The notes under the pieces were generated by a model. It ran no database searches. It saw nothing but the letters and a program-made list of their open reading frames with translations, and had not been told where the DNA came from. A program made the position numbers and the translations under genes. Source: Dethiosulfatibacter sp. (GTDB lineage Bacteria > Bacillota > Clostridia > Tissierellales > Dethiosulfatibacteraceae). Taken from it: DNA of 15,510 nucleotides. Positions 1 to 8,065 of this stretch are shown one piece after another. Position 1 is the stretch's first letter, and each line of letters opens with the position of its first letter. The stretch covers positions 1-15,510 of the forward strand of contig JAUVAG010000003.1 of assembly GCA_030591825.1 (NCBI GenBank), read 5' to 3'.

Positions 1-1
1 C

Positions 2-577
2 CACAACGGACATTTGGTTATAGCGAATGAAGTATTGTCTCTGTATGACATGGACAAGATAATATTCATACCTACGGGTACTCCACCCCACAAATTTGTT
101 AAAGGACTGACTTCTTCATTTCACAGATATATGATGACTCAGTTTGCAACAATGACAAATCCAGATTTTGACGTTTCAGATATCGAAGCCACAAAATCCA
201 CAGTTTCATATACTATTGATACAGTAAAAGAACTTACTTCTGGAAACGAGGATGACAAGTTTTATTTTATTACGGGAACTGACGCAGTCCTTGATCTTCC
301 CACATGGAAAAATACAGAAGAGATTCTATCTCGCTGTACCTTCATTGCGGTGAACAGACCAGGATATATAGTGGAAGGTTTGGATAAGAAAATCAAGGCA
401 ATAACTGATAAATACGGTGGAGAGATTTTTATTACAATGGTTCCACAGCTTCATATATCATCAACAGATATCAGAAACAGGATATCTATAGACAGACCTG
501 TTAAATATCTTCTTCCAGAAACAGTTGAACAGTATATATTGAAAAACGGTCTCTATAAAGAGAAAAAAGAAAAATGA
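2..577 (+). CDS. nadD: Nicotinate-nucleotide adenylyltransferase, 5' truncated
   Basis: NadD transfers AMP from ATP to nicotinate mononucleotide, giving deamido-NAD in cytosolic NAD synthesis. The frame is open from base 2 and its first codons read His-Asn-Gly-His, the HxGH nucleotide-binding motif of the nucleotidyltransferase superfamily. That motif sits close to the N-terminus in NadD, so only about 10-20 residues, including the GxFDP strand, lie outside the window. The TTG at position 14 is an internal Leu codon, not a start. Further family marks are the PTGTPPHK segment after the first strand, TGTDAV followed by LPTW in the middle, and SSTDIRNR near the C-terminus, which is the conserved second ATP-binding signature. 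The stop overlaps the yqeK start as ATGA (574-577), so the two are probably translationally coupled. Identification is firm; only the start is missing. Confidence 0.96.
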   Translation, partial: HNGHLVIANEVLSLYDMDKIIFIPTGTPPHKFVKGLTSSFHRYMMTQFATMTNPDFDVSDIEATKSTVSYTIDTVKELTSGNEDDKFYFITGTDAVLDLPTWKNTEEILSRCTFIAVNRPGYIVEGLDKKIKAITDKYGGEIFITMVPQLHISSTDIRNRISIDRPVKYLLPETVEQYILKNGLYKEKKEK

Positions 578-1140
578 GTATAGAAATATTCAAAGGACCC
601 TTAATTGATTCCATAGGTAGAAAAAGGTTCAGTCATTCACTTAGAGTTATGGAAACAGCAGTGGAACTTGCTCTTGTCCATGGAGTGCCGGTCAAGAGAA
701 CAAGGATTGCTGCAATTCTTCACGATTGTGGCAGGCTTAAAGATTGTACTAATCTTGAAAAGCATTTTAAAAGAAGAAATATAATCCTTGATTCTGATTC
801 AGGTTTAAATACAAACCTTCACCATGCTATTTTGGGTAGGTATATAGCCTATGACAGATTTTGTATTACTGACATTGACATACTCAATGCTGTAAGATAC
901 CACACAACGGGTAGGATAGACATGTCTATCCTTGAAAAAATAATATATCTGGCTGATGCAATAGAACCTAAAAGGGAATATGAAGGTGTTAAGGAGATAA
1001 GAAAAATGTCTGTGAAAGATCTCGATGAAGCCATGATGATGTCCCTTGGAAACACCTGCAGTTATTTGAGAAGTAATAAAACAGAGATACACACGAATAC
1101 TATTGAATGCCTTGAATGGCTGGAAAAAGATAGAAAATAG
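574..1140 (+). CDS. yqeK: YqeK family HD-domain hydrolase (diadenosine tetraphosphatase)
   Basis: This 188-residue cytosolic protein belongs to the HD-superfamily YqeK group. Characterised members split diadenosine tetraphosphate (Ap4A) symmetrically into two ADP. The metal-binding pattern is complete: His21, the His50-Asp51 doublet in LHDCGR, His84, His110 in YHTTG and Asp128 in YLADAIEP. Length is normal for the family. The ATG overlaps the nadD stop by four bases, and the nadD-yqeK-rsfS order is common in Firmicutes, which supports the assignment. Ap4A hydrolysis is known from the family; nothing in the sequence itself proves the substrate. Confidence 0.94.
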   Translation: MSIEIFKGPLIDSIGRKRFSHSLRVMETAVELALVHGVPVKRTRIAAILHDCGRLKDCTNLEKHFKRRNIILDSDSGLNTNLHHAILGRYIAYDRFCITDIDILNAVRYHTTGRIDMSILEKIIYLADAIEPKREYEGVKEIRKMSVKDLDEAMMMSLGNTCSYLRSNKTEIHTNTIECLEWLEKDRK

Positions 1141-1149
1141 GAGGAAATT

Positions 1150-1518
1150 ATGGAAGAAAACAAAGAAAAAATAGAGACCATACTAAAAGCATGTGATGAA
1201 AAGAAGGCTTATTCCTTTAGTGTAATAGATATTTCAAACATATCAACAATTGCAGACTGTTTTATAATCTGCTCAGTCAATAATGAAAAACAGGGAGAAG
1301 CAGTAGCTGATGAGATAATAAACAAGATGTCAAAGATTGGCATTAAGCTAATACACAAGGAAGGATATCAAACAAAGAGATGGATATTACTTGATTATGG
1401 ATTTGCAGTAGTGCATATTTTCCACAGGGATGAAAGATATGTATATAATCTTGAAAAGCTTTGGGTGGAAGGAACAGATATTGATGTTGAAGATTATGGT
1501 ATTGAAAACTGGAATTAA
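1150..1518 (+). CDS. rsfS: Ribosome silencing factor RsfS
   Basis: RsfS (DUF143/Iojap family) binds ribosomal protein uL14 on the 50S subunit and blocks joining with 30S, lowering translation when nutrients are short. The 122-residue product has the usual length and signatures: ADCFIICSVNNEKQ near residue 38, then YQTKRWILLDYG and VVHIFHRDERYVYNLEKLW towards the C-terminus. A GAGGAAA ribosome binding site directly follows the yqeK stop (1138-1140), nine bases before this ATG. It is the last gene of the nadD operon: its stop codon TAA (1516-1518) forms the loop of a strong terminator hairpin. A short acidic tail follows the conserved core. Confidence 0.96.
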   Translation: MEENKEKIETILKACDEKKAYSFSVIDISNISTIADCFIICSVNNEKQGEAVADEIINKMSKIGIKLIHKEGYQTKRWILLDYGFAVVHIFHRDERYVYNLEKLWVEGTDIDVEDYGIENWN

Positions 1519-1538
1519 ATTCCAGTTTTCATTTTTTT
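1504..1538 (+). terminator. Intrinsic terminator of nadD-yqeK-rsfS, embedded in two coding ends
   Basis: A perfect 12-bp stem pairs 1504-1515 (GAAAACTGGAAT) with 1519-1530 (ATTCCAGTTTTC), with loop TAA at 1516-1518. One base later comes a run of seven T (1532-1538). The loop is the rsfS stop codon and the 5' arm is its last four codons. The T run is the complement of the Lys codons ending dacA on the other strand. On the minus strand the hairpin is followed by AATACCATAATC, which is not U-rich, so it should act mainly on plus-strand transcripts. Confidence 0.9.
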
Positions 1539-2791
1539 GCTTTTCTTGTTTTTCTAACATTCCATACCCTTATGGCGAAGTAGAACCTCAAAACAAGAAG
1601 TAGCCCCACGATTACAAGAACCATCGCTAATACAGTTTTTACAACTATAGCCCGGGTATTTACAGGTTTGAATTCGTTGATTCTAATTGGCGTGTAGAGA
1701 TTTACAGAGCCTATAACCTCGCCATCAACAAGAAATTCATACTTCCCAACGGACTGGTCTTTTTTTACAGGAAGAGTAAACTCTTCCATTATAATCTTAC
1801 TGGTTATAAGGGAGGCTTCATTTTTTTCTATTATGCTTGACAGGCTGTTTTCGGTAATAAGGGGTATCTTGTTAACATTAGCTCCAATAATTTCTACGCT
1901 GTCTACATATGTATTGGTCTCAACCAGGCTTATTCTTTCAAAATTATTAAACCCGTAATCAAGGAGTTTGACTGTATCTGAATATACTTCTGTTATATAA
2001 CCGTCAAGTACTACAGTAATAAGTGTGAGTTCGTCTTGTTCTGCTGAACCTATGAATGTGCTTCCTGCCTGGGGTGTGTATCCTGTTTTCATCCCTGTAG
2101 CACCTTCATATTTGATGTCTCTGTATTTGCCGTCTATTATTATTTGATTACCGTATCCCGTTCCAATGAATAGTCTGTTTGTAGTGTTCAAAAGCCTTTC
2201 ATTTTCTTTAATATTTGTGATAGGTATGGTATAGTGTTTTTTATTTACTATGTTTCTTATAATCTCATTATCATAAGCATAGATTGCAAGCTTTGCAAGG
2301 TCCGAAGCTGTAGTATAATGCGATTCATCGTGTAGTCCGTGAGGATTTACGAAATTTGTATTTGTCATACCAAGTTCAACAGCTTTTTCGTTCATTTTTT
2401 CAACGAAGCTCTCTACAGATCCAGCGCTGTTTATTGCAATTACGTCTGCTGCATCGTTGGCCGATGGAATCAGAAGGCCGTGAAGAAGATCTTCCAATGT
2501 GAGTTTTTCCTCGGGTTCAAGGGCAATATGACTACCGTCTATTGTAAATGGTGTTTCATCATCGACAGTATATATGTCATCAAGATTTCCATTCTCAACT
2601 GCAACAACAGCAGTCATAAGCTTTGTCAAGCTGGCCGGGAACTTGATCTTGTCAGGATTCTTGCTGTAAAGAACCTTTCCGGTTTCACTATCAACCAAAA
2701 TTGAAGAATTACATTCAAGATTATCTATACCAAAGGTATTAACCATTGTCATCATAAGTAGTAAAATTATTAAGCTAAAAGTTTTTTTCAT
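1529..2791 (-). CDS. dacA: Serine-type D-Ala-D-Ala carboxypeptidase (DacA/PBP5-like, peptidase S11)
   Basis: This low-molecular-weight penicillin-binding protein trims the terminal D-Ala from peptidoglycan stem peptides outside the cell. The 420-residue product begins with a signal peptide (MKKTFSL plus a hydrophobic stretch to about residue 21). All three active-site motifs are present: Ser54-Leu-Thr-Lys57, Ser110-Ala-Asn112 and Lys235-Thr-Gly237. A C-terminal beta-rich domain follows. The protein ends in a transmembrane helix (about residues 380-402) and a strongly basic tail, a true membrane span rather than the amphipathic anchor of E. coli PBP5. I chose the ATG at 2791 because GGAGG (complement of 2797-2801) lies five bases before it. 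A longer frame from a TTG at 2812 runs through that site and adds no signal-peptide logic. It stands alone, convergent with rsfS and divergent from comEA. A sporulation paralogue such as DacF is possible. Confidence 0.93.
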   Translation of the reverse strand: MKKTFSLIILLLMMTMVNTFGIDNLECNSSILVDSETGKVLYSKNPDKIKFPASLTKLMTAVVAVENGNLDDIYTVDDETPFTIDGSHIALEPEEKLTLEDLLHGLLIPSANDAADVIAINSAGSVESFVEKMNEKAVELGMTNTNFVNPHGLHDESHYTTASDLAKLAIYAYDNEIIRNIVNKKHYTIPITNIKENERLLNTTNRLFIGTGYGNQIIIDGKYRDIKYEGATGMKTGYTPQAGSTFIGSAEQDELTLITVVLDGYITEVYSDTVKLLDYGFNNFERISLVETNTYVDSVEIIGANVNKIPLITENSLSSIIEKNEASLITSKIIMEEFTLPVKKDQSVGKYEFLVDGEVIGSVNLYTPIRINEFKPVNTRAIVVKTVLAMVLVIVGLLLVLRFYFAIRVWNVRKTRKAKK

Positions 2792-2796
2792 AAGCA

Positions 2797-2801
2797 CCTC
2801 C
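2797..2801 (-). promoter_or_regulatory. Ribosome binding site deciding the dacA start
   Basis: The plus strand reads CCTCC, which is GGAGG on the minus strand, five bases upstream of the ATG that begins MKKTFSL. It rules in the 2791 start and rules out the upstream TTG, whose reading frame would cover this site. Confidence 0.85.
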
Positions 2802-2821
2802 ATATATGTCAAACTTAAAAT

Positions 2822-2850
2822 AGTATATCAAAAATTTATTAAAATTGTAA
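2822..2850 (-). promoter_or_regulatory. Candidate sigma-A promoter of dacA
   Basis: On the minus strand, TTACAA (2845-2850) and TATACT (2822-2827) are separated by exactly 17 bases. The -10 box matches TATAAT at five of six positions; the -35 box is weak. Transcription would start around 2815, giving a short leader before the GGAGG site. The divergent region 2792-2926 is very AT-rich, and I could not pick a convincing promoter for comEA on the other strand. Confidence 0.5.
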
Positions 2851-2926
2851 GTTCTTATTTTTTTTGTTATTATATATTAGTTAGCGAATGTTTATTTAGC
2901 AAAATTCAGGTAATAGAGGGATTGAT

Positions 2927-3586
2927 ATGGATTATTTAAAAAGAAGGACTTTAATAATTATTATTGCTGTCGTACTTTTAGGATCTGCACTATATGGATT
3001 ATACTACAGAGAAACTGACAACATAGCCGATTCAATTGAAAGAAATGTAGATAATCTTGATGAAACAGTATCTGTGGATGATGAAACAGAAAGTGTTTAT
3101 GATGAAGAATCTGAAAATTCTATAGAACTTGAAAGTAAGTTAATATTTGTGGATATTGACGGAGCTATTAACAATCCAGGAACATTCCAGCTTCCTGTAG
3201 GAACCAGACTCTGTATGCTCATAGAAACAGCGGGAGGCCTTGAAGAAAATGCAGACACAAGGTTTATAAACAGAGCCGAAAAACTATATGATGAACAAAA
3301 GGTATATATTCCAGAAAAGGGTGAAGAAATAGTTCTTGCTACAATCAGTGCAAATGGAGATTCAATAGATGCTGATAATGAAGCAAAAGATGGAATTATT
3401 AATATCAACACAGCTACCACGACTAAGCTTGAATCTCTTCCTGGAATAGGTGAAGTTATTGCTGCACGAATCATTGAATACAGGGAAAATGAGGAATGTT
3501 TTTCTTGCATAGAAGATATCAAGAAGGTATCGGGAATAGCCGATGGTAAGTTTAATCAGATAAAGGATCTAATTAAAGTGAAATAA
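2927..3586 (+). CDS. comEA: ComEA-like helix-hairpin-helix DNA-binding protein
   Basis: ComEA is the membrane-bound receptor that captures double-stranded DNA at the surface in natural competence. The 219-residue product shows the standard layout. A short N-terminus carries a single transmembrane helix (about residues 8-27). An acidic, probably flexible linker follows (28-67), then an SLBB/soluble-ligand-binding-like domain (about 70-138, with VDIDGAINNPGTFQLPVGTR and VYIPEKGEE). Last comes a pair of helix-hairpin-helix motifs (about 155-219; ININTATTTKLESLPGIGEV and VSGIADGKFNQI). The NINTA and LPGIG signatures are diagnostic of the ComEA C-terminal domain. The gene stands alone here without comEC or comEB. 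Many clostridia keep comEA without shown transformability, so a role in DNA uptake is inferred from family. The ATG follows an AGAGGG site (2915-2920). Confidence 0.92.
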   Translation: MDYLKRRTLIIIIAVVLLGSALYGLYYRETDNIADSIERNVDNLDETVSVDDETESVYDEESENSIELESKLIFVDIDGAINNPGTFQLPVGTRLCMLIETAGGLEENADTRFINRAEKLYDEQKVYIPEKGEEIVLATISANGDSIDADNEAKDGIININTATTTKLESLPGIGEVIAARIIEYRENEECFSCIEDIKKVSGIADGKFNQIKDLIKVK

Positions 3587-3603
3587 ATACTAGTCTTACT
3601 TAT

Positions 3604-3633
3604 TTGAAGGGATTAATTATTGGAGGATATCAT
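3604..3633 (+). promoter_or_regulatory. Weak candidate promoter for the selDAB operon
   Basis: TTGAAG (3604-3609) and TATCAT (3628-3633) lie 18 bases apart in the 85-base gap before selD. The -10 box overlaps a small hairpin, GGATA(TCA)TATCC at 3625-3637. A GGAGG at 3622-3626 has no start codon suitably placed after it, so no leader peptide is called. The gap after comEA shows no intrinsic terminator, so read-through from comEA is also possible. Confidence 0.3.
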
Positions 3634-3671
3634 ATCCCGAAATATTCATATTAAATTTATAGGAGAAATAT

Positions 3672-4697
3672 ATGAGCATTAAAGATATTAAATTGACTCA
3701 AATGACAAAAAGCTCTGGCTGAGCAGCCAAATTGGGGCCTGAAACCCTTGCTCAAGTTTTGAGTAAATTACCAACTTTTGAAGATGAAAAACTCATCGTT
3801 GGCCTTGGTAAGGCAGATGATGCAGCTGTATATAAAATTGATGCCGATAACTGCGTGATACAGACATTGGACTTTTTTACTCCAATAGTGGATGATCCAT
3901 ATACATTTGGACAGATTGCCGCTGCGAATTCTCTTAGTGACGTATATTCCATGGGAGGAAAACCTGTTCTTGCGCTGAACATAGTATGTTTTCCGAATTG
4001 TGTTGATCCTGAAGTTCTTTCAGAGATTCTCAAGGGTGGAGCAGACAAGGTTAAAGAATCAGGAGCGGTACTTGCGGGAGGTCATTCAGTAGATGATGAC
4101 GAGCCCAAATACGGGCTTTCTGTCATGGGTATAGTTAAGGAAAAAAACATTCTCTTGAACAGTGGAGCGAGGGAAGGTGATATAATTGCTATTACAAAAC
4201 CTTTGGGTCTTGGAATTGTAAATACTGCAATCAAGGGTGAAATGTGCAGTGATGAAACCTACAGGGAGGCCGTGGACATTATGACATCTCTCAATGACAA
4301 GGCTGCTGAAGCTGCAATCGAACTTTCGGCCAATGCCTGTACAGATATCACTGGTTTTGGTCTCTTTGGCCACAGTATAGAAATGGCTGATAACAGTGAG
4401 GTTACATTGGAACTTGAAATGAATAAAATACCAGTTATAGGAGAGGCACTTGAATATGCATCAATGGGACTTATACCAGCAGGTGCATACAGCAACAGAG
4501 ATTATTATGAAAACAAAATACAAGAAAATGGTTTTAAGGAAGAACTTATAACAGATATTTGTTATGATCCTCAGACTTCCGGAGGCTTGCTTGTTTCCAT
4601 ACCCATGGAAAACAGAGAAATGATAGAAAAATATGATTTCTTAAAAGTGATAGGCAAAGTGGTTAAAAAATCTGAATACGGCATAATATTAAAATGA
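3672..4697 (+). CDS. selD: Selenide, water dikinase SelD, itself a selenoprotein (Sec17)
   Basis: SelD makes selenophosphate from selenide and ATP, the selenium donor for Sec-tRNA. Translated from the ATG at 3672 (GGAG eight bases upstream at 3662-3665), the frame meets an in-frame UGA at 3720-3722. Reading that as selenocysteine gives 341 residues, normal for SelD, and the N-terminus TKSSG-U-AAKLGP. The family's catalytic Cys17 and Lys20 align exactly with Sec17 and Lys20 here. The remainder carries [13 protein letters not shown] and [11 protein letters not shown], typical of the AIRS-like SelD fold. A conventional gene caller would start at TTG 3732 and lose the active site. The gene is 10 bases upstream of selA and in one operon with selA and selB, the machinery needed to translate it. 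SelD proteins with Sec or Cys at this position are both known; the Sec reading is inferred from the UGA but very strongly supported. Confidence 0.96.
3720..3722 (+). other. In-frame UGA selenocysteine codon of selD
   Basis: The TGA is preceded by 16 in-frame codons from ATG 3672 and followed by an open frame to 4697. It stands where SelD homologues place the catalytic Cys17, three residues before the invariant Lys20. Recoding needs SelA, SelB, tRNA(Sec) and a downstream SECIS. SelA and SelB are encoded next door; tRNA(Sec) is not in the window. Confidence 0.94.
3748..3766 (+). promoter_or_regulatory. Candidate bacterial SECIS hairpin in selD
   Basis: TTGCTCAA (3748-3755) can pair with TTGAGTAA (3759-3766), eight pairs including one G-U, around the three-base loop GUU (3756-3758). 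The loop opens with G then U, the bases SelB recognises in the E. coli element, and lies 33 bases after the UGA. A second, weaker hairpin nearer the UGA pairs GGG 3735-3737 with CCC 3745-3747 around CCUGAAA. Bacterial SECIS elements lie within the coding sequence just after the UGA, as here. I cannot fold the RNA, so which hairpin acts is inference. Confidence 0.55.
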
Positions 4698-4707
4698 TGG
4701 AGTAGAA

Positions 4708-6102
4708 ATGAAAAAAGAATTGTATAGAAAAATCCCAAAAGTTGATTCCATGATCGAAAAAAAGGAATTCAAGGATTATCTTAAAAAAATTGATCAAAAG
4801 ATTGTAGTGGGAATTATCAGAAAGTATCTTGATGGTTTAAGGTCAGAAATATCCAGCTCCGATGATTTGAAAAAACTTGAAAAAAGCATTGAAAACATTG
4901 ATAAAACTATTCTCGACAGGCTGGACTCGATTTATTCCAGCAATTTGAAAAGAGTTATAAACTGCACTGGTGTAGTAGTCCATACAAACCTTGGAAGATC
5001 GGTGCTATCAGAAGATATATTTAATGAAATAAAGGATATTCTCACCCATTATACAAATCTTGAATACGACCTTTCAAAAGGGGAAAGAGGATCAAGATAC
5101 AATATAGTGGAGGATGTTATTTGCCTTTTGACAGGTGCTGAAGCAGCTCTAGTTGTGAACAATAATGCTGCAGCTGTTATTCTTGCCCTCAATACTCTAT
5201 CATCTGGAAAGGAAGCCATTGTATCCAGGGGAGAACTTGTTGAAATAGGAGGTAGTTTCAGGATTCCTGAAGTCATGAGAATGGGAGGTGCCGAGCTTGT
5301 AGAGGTAGGTACTACCAATAGAACTCATCTTGTGGATTTCGAAAATGCAATAAGTGAAAATACTGGAGTGATTTTAAAGGTTCATACCAGCAATTACAAA
5401 GTAATAGGATTTTCAAAGAATGTCGATTCAGCAGATCTGGTAAAGTTGGGCAAAGAAAGGGACATAATTGTCATGGAAGACCTGGGAAGCGGAACTATGG
5501 TAGATCTAAGTAAGTTCAATATTGCTTACGAGCCTACGGTCCATGAATGCGTGAAAAAAGGTGTGGACGTGGTTACATTCAGCGGTGACAAGCTTCTTGG
5601 AGGACCACAGGCAGGAATAATTCTTGGAAACAAGGAACTTGTTGGAAGGATGAAGAAAAATCAGCTTACAAGGGCTTTGAGAGTAGACAAGTTTACCCTT
5701 GCATCACTTGAGAGTGTTTGTAGGAAATATCTTCTTGAGTCTAAGGCATTGAAGGAAATTCCAACATTAAGAATGATTATACAGCCAGAAGAGGAAATCA
5801 AGTTCAAGGCTGAAAAGCTTTATAAGATGATAAAGGACAAGAATCCTTCTGCAAATGTTAAAACAGAAAAGTGTAAATCCAAAATTGGAGGCGGTTCACT
5901 GCCTGAGGAATTACTTGACAGTTATGCTGTTGCCTTATATCCTGATAAGACCAATGCATCAAGGATAGACAGGGAATTTAGAAGTCTGGAAATACCAATA
6001 GTAGCAAGGATTAATGAAGACAGGGTAATACTGGATATGAGGACTGTTTTTGATGATGATTATGAAATCATAGCAGAAGAAGTTAACAGAATATTAGAAT
6101 AA
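4708..6102 (+). CDS. selA: L-seryl-tRNA(Sec) selenium transferase SelA
   Basis: SelA is the cytosolic, PLP-dependent, homodecameric enzyme that converts Ser-tRNA(Sec) to Sec-tRNA(Sec) with selenophosphate from SelD. The 464-residue product has the usual bacterial length. It shows the N-terminal tRNA-binding helical part, then [20 protein letters not shown] (about 84-103), [31 protein letters not shown] and [11 protein letters not shown]. The PLP lysine lies in [13 protein letters not shown]; it is Lys295, the same number as in E. coli SelA. It starts 10 bases after the selD stop with a GGAGTAGAA site, and 11 bases separate it from selB, so the three are surely co-transcribed. Its product is needed to translate selD upstream. 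Confidence 0.98.
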   Translation: MKKELYRKIPKVDSMIEKKEFKDYLKKIDQKIVVGIIRKYLDGLRSEISSSDDLKKLEKSIENIDKTILDRLDSIYSSNLKRVINCTGVVVHTNLGRSVLSEDIFNEIKDILTHYTNLEYDLSKGERGSRYNIVEDVICLLTGAEAALVVNNNAAAVILALNTLSSGKEAIVSRGELVEIGGSFRIPEVMRMGGAELVEVGTTNRTHLVDFENAISENTGVILKVHTSNYKVIGFSKNVDSADLVKLGKERDIIVMEDLGSGTMVDLSKFNIAYEPTVHECVKKGVDVVTFSGDKLLGGPQAGIILGNKELVGRMKKNQLTRALRVDKFTLASLESVCRKYLLESKALKEIPTLRMIIQPEEEIKFKAEKLYKMIKDKNPSANVKTEKCKSKIGGGSLPEELLDSYAVALYPDKTNASRIDREFRSLEIPIVARINEDRVILDMRTVFDDDYEIIAEEVNRILE

Positions 6103-6113
6103 CAGGTGAAAAT

Positions 6114-8000
6114 ATGAAAAACATTATTATAGGTACTGCGGGACATATAGACCATGGTAAAACAACTTTGATTAAGGCGCTTACAGGTTTTGATACCGAC
6201 CGGCTCAAAGAGGAAAAGGAACGGGGAATAACCATAGATCTGGGATTTTCTTTTTTTGAACTCTCCAACGGCAACAAGGTTGGAATAATAGATGTTCCAG
6301 GACATGAAAAGTTTTTGAACAACATGCTTTCAGGTGTTGTTGGAATGGACTTCATACTGTTTGTAGTTGCAGCTGATGAAGGGGTGATGCCTCAGACTAT
6401 TGAACATCTAAATATTCTCAATTTGGTTGGAATAAAAAACGGAATTATAGTAATAACAAAAAAAGATATTGTAGATGAAGAAATGCTGGAGCTTGTAGTT
6501 GACGACATCAAGGACAATTTCACTAATACCTTTCTTGAAAATGCACCTGTCGTGGAGGTTTCTTCCAAAACGGGTGATGGAATCGACAAGCTAAAGTCTA
6601 TGATAAACGAATATTCAGATAAGGTTGTTCCGAGGGATGACAACAAGCCCTTCAGACTTCCTGTAGACAGGGTTTTTACACTTAAGGGCATAGGAACAGT
6701 AATTACTGGAACCATCATTGAAGGAAGTGTGAATTTGAACGATGAACTTGTTCTCTATCCACATGAGACAAGTGCCAAGGTTAGAAACATACAAGTGCAC
6801 GGCGTAGATACAGAGAAAGCTTATGCTGGACAGAGAGCGGCAATAAACATTGCATCATTGTCCAAGTCTGAAATCAAGCGTGGAGACCTTCTTGCAGAAA
6901 AGGACAGTGTGTTTAGAAGCAATATAATAGATGTTGAGTTGAAAAATCTTGATGATTCAAATAGAATAATAAAAAACGGAAGCAAGGTTCATTTCTTTGT
7001 AGGTACAATGGAGACGGTAGGGACGGTGATTATTTTTGGAAGAAAGGAATTGAATCCCGGCGAAGTATCAACAGCGCAGATCAGATTTGATGAAGATATT
7101 TCAGTTAAATTCGGTGATTATTTTGTTGTAAGATTTTATTCTCCCCTTGAAACCATAGGAGGAGGAAAGATAATAGATCCATTTGCAATAAAACACAAGA
7201 CAAACAGTGAGGCGGCAATAGAATCTTCAAATATTAAATCGGGTGAGGATTTTAACGAGATAATATATGAATTCATAAGGGAAAAGTTTATTGTAGTTGA
7301 AAAGAATTACTTGTATAGAATGTTTTCAATGGATATTTACCACCTGGAGAGCATACTTGAGGAACTTGTAGAATCTGGAAGAATAAGATGTTACGAGGAT
7401 AACCGCAAGGAGTTATACATGACATCCGAAAATTATGAAAAGATTAAAAATGAAGTATTGTTAAAGGTGACAAGATATCATAATAGCTTCAACTTGAAGC
7501 CTGGAATAAATAAGGAAACTTTGATAAGTTCGGTTTCATTTGACTTGAATAATTCACTTTTTAACAGGGTTCTAAGGGACATGGAAAAGGATGAACTTGT
7601 TGAAATGCAAAATGAGTTTATTAGAATATATGGGTATGAACCTGAATTTTCCACAGAACAAAGTTCGATACTTGAAAATGTAACAGAACTTCTTGAAAAG
7701 GATGATATGATTGTAAAAAAAGACGCCATAAGGGAAGAAGACGAGGATTTTTCAATACTTGAATATCTTCAAACTGGTGGAGTTGTTTCAGTTATAAATA
7801 ATGAATACGTTATAAAGAATGAGTATATTGATGTCATAAAGGAAATAACAACAGGATATATACAGAGCAATGGTTCGATTTCTGTAGCAGAAATAAGGGA
7901 CCTTTTGAATACAAACAGAAACAAGGGAGTAGTCATTTTGGAATATCTTGATAAAATAAAATTTACTAAACGTATGGATAATGATAGGATCCTTTGGTAA
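6114..8000 (+). CDS. selB: Selenocysteine-specific elongation factor SelB
   Basis: SelB is an EF-Tu-like GTPase that carries Sec-tRNA(Sec) to the ribosome and docks on the SECIS hairpin through its C-terminus. The 628-residue product shows G1 GHIDHGKT (10-17), switch region [11 protein letters not shown]3 DVPGH (60-64) and G4 TKKD (115-118; Thr instead of Asn at the first place is usual in SelB). Two beta-barrel domains follow (about 175-340), including [15 protein letters not shown]. From about 385 onward come four winged-helix-like modules, the mRNA-binding part of bacterial SelB. AGGTGAAAAT precedes the ATG. It is the last gene of the sel operon. No terminator is visible in the 65 bases before the response regulator, so some read-through is possible. 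tRNA(Sec) (selC) does not follow it, unlike in some genomes. Confidence 0.97.
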   Translation: MKNIIIGTAGHIDHGKTTLIKALTGFDTDRLKEEKERGITIDLGFSFFELSNGNKVGIIDVPGHEKFLNNMLSGVVGMDFILFVVAADEGVMPQTIEHLNILNLVGIKNGIIVITKKDIVDEEMLELVVDDIKDNFTNTFLENAPVVEVSSKTGDGIDKLKSMINEYSDKVVPRDDNKPFRLPVDRVFTLKGIGTVITGTIIEGSVNLNDELVLYPHETSAKVRNIQVHGVDTEKAYAGQRAAINIASLSKSEIKRGDLLAEKDSVFRSNIIDVELKNLDDSNRIIKNGSKVHFFVGTMETVGTVIIFGRKELNPGEVSTAQIRFDEDISVKFGDYFVVRFYSPLETIGGGKIIDPFAIKHKTNSEAAIESSNIKSGEDFNEIIYEFIREKFIVVEKNYLYRMFSMDIYHLESILEELVESGRIRCYEDNRKELYMTSENYEKIKNEVLLKVTRYHNSFNLKPGINKETLISSVSFDLNNSLFNRVLRDMEKDELVEMQNEFIRIYGYEPEFSTEQSSILENVTELLEKDDMIVKKDAIREEDEDFSILEYLQTGGVVSVINNEYVIKNEYIDVIKEITTGYIQSNGSISVAEIRDLLNTNRNKGVVILEYLDKIKFTKRMDNDRILW

Positions 8001-8007
8001 ACAAAAA

Positions 8008-8037
8008 TTATTAATTTATTGAAAAATGATTTATAAT
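8008..8037 (+). promoter_or_regulatory. Possible promoter before the two-component operon
   Basis: A perfect TATAAT sits at 8032-8037 in the 65-base gap after selB. The best -35 match 18 bases upstream is only TTATTA (8008-8013), and there is no extended -10 TG. In such AT-rich DNA a TATAAT occurs by chance, so this is weak. AACGAGGTGAAAATATG (8052-8068) gives a good ribosome binding site for the regulator. Confidence 0.28.
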
Positions 8038-8065
8038 AGTAATAATAATACAACGAGGTGAAAAT

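Noticed and set aside
14..577. TTG at 14 as the start of nadD
   Set aside because: The codons before it, from base 2, read HNGH and belong to the conserved nucleotide-binding motif, so the gene begins before the window.
2791..2812. Longer dacA from TTG 2812
   Set aside because: It would translate through the GGAGG site that lies five bases before ATG 2791, and a signal peptide starting MKK is more natural.
2857..2865. Run of T before comEA as an intrinsic terminator
   Set aside because: No GC-bearing hairpin precedes the run on either strand; it is just part of an AT-rich divergent promoter region.
3622..3637. A leader peptide or operator before selD at GGAGG and the GGATA/TATCC hairpin
   Set aside because: No start codon follows the GGAGG at a usable distance, and a 5-bp hairpin in AT-rich DNA is too common to call an operator.
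3732..4697. selD starting at TTG 3732, or a frameshifted or nonsense selD
   Set aside because: The only interruption is one UGA exactly at the catalytic Cys/Sec position, next to selA and selB; this is recoding, not decay.
6083..6355. Minus-strand open frames inside selB, carB, dacA and other genes
   Set aside because: They lie opposite strongly conserved genes, have no ribosome binding sites and read as low-complexity Ser/Ile/Phe-rich shadows.
8001..8065. A tRNA(Sec) gene (selC) after selB
   Set aside because: The gap is 65 bases of A/T-rich sequence with no cloverleaf; tRNA(Sec) is over 90 bases. It must lie elsewhere in the genome.
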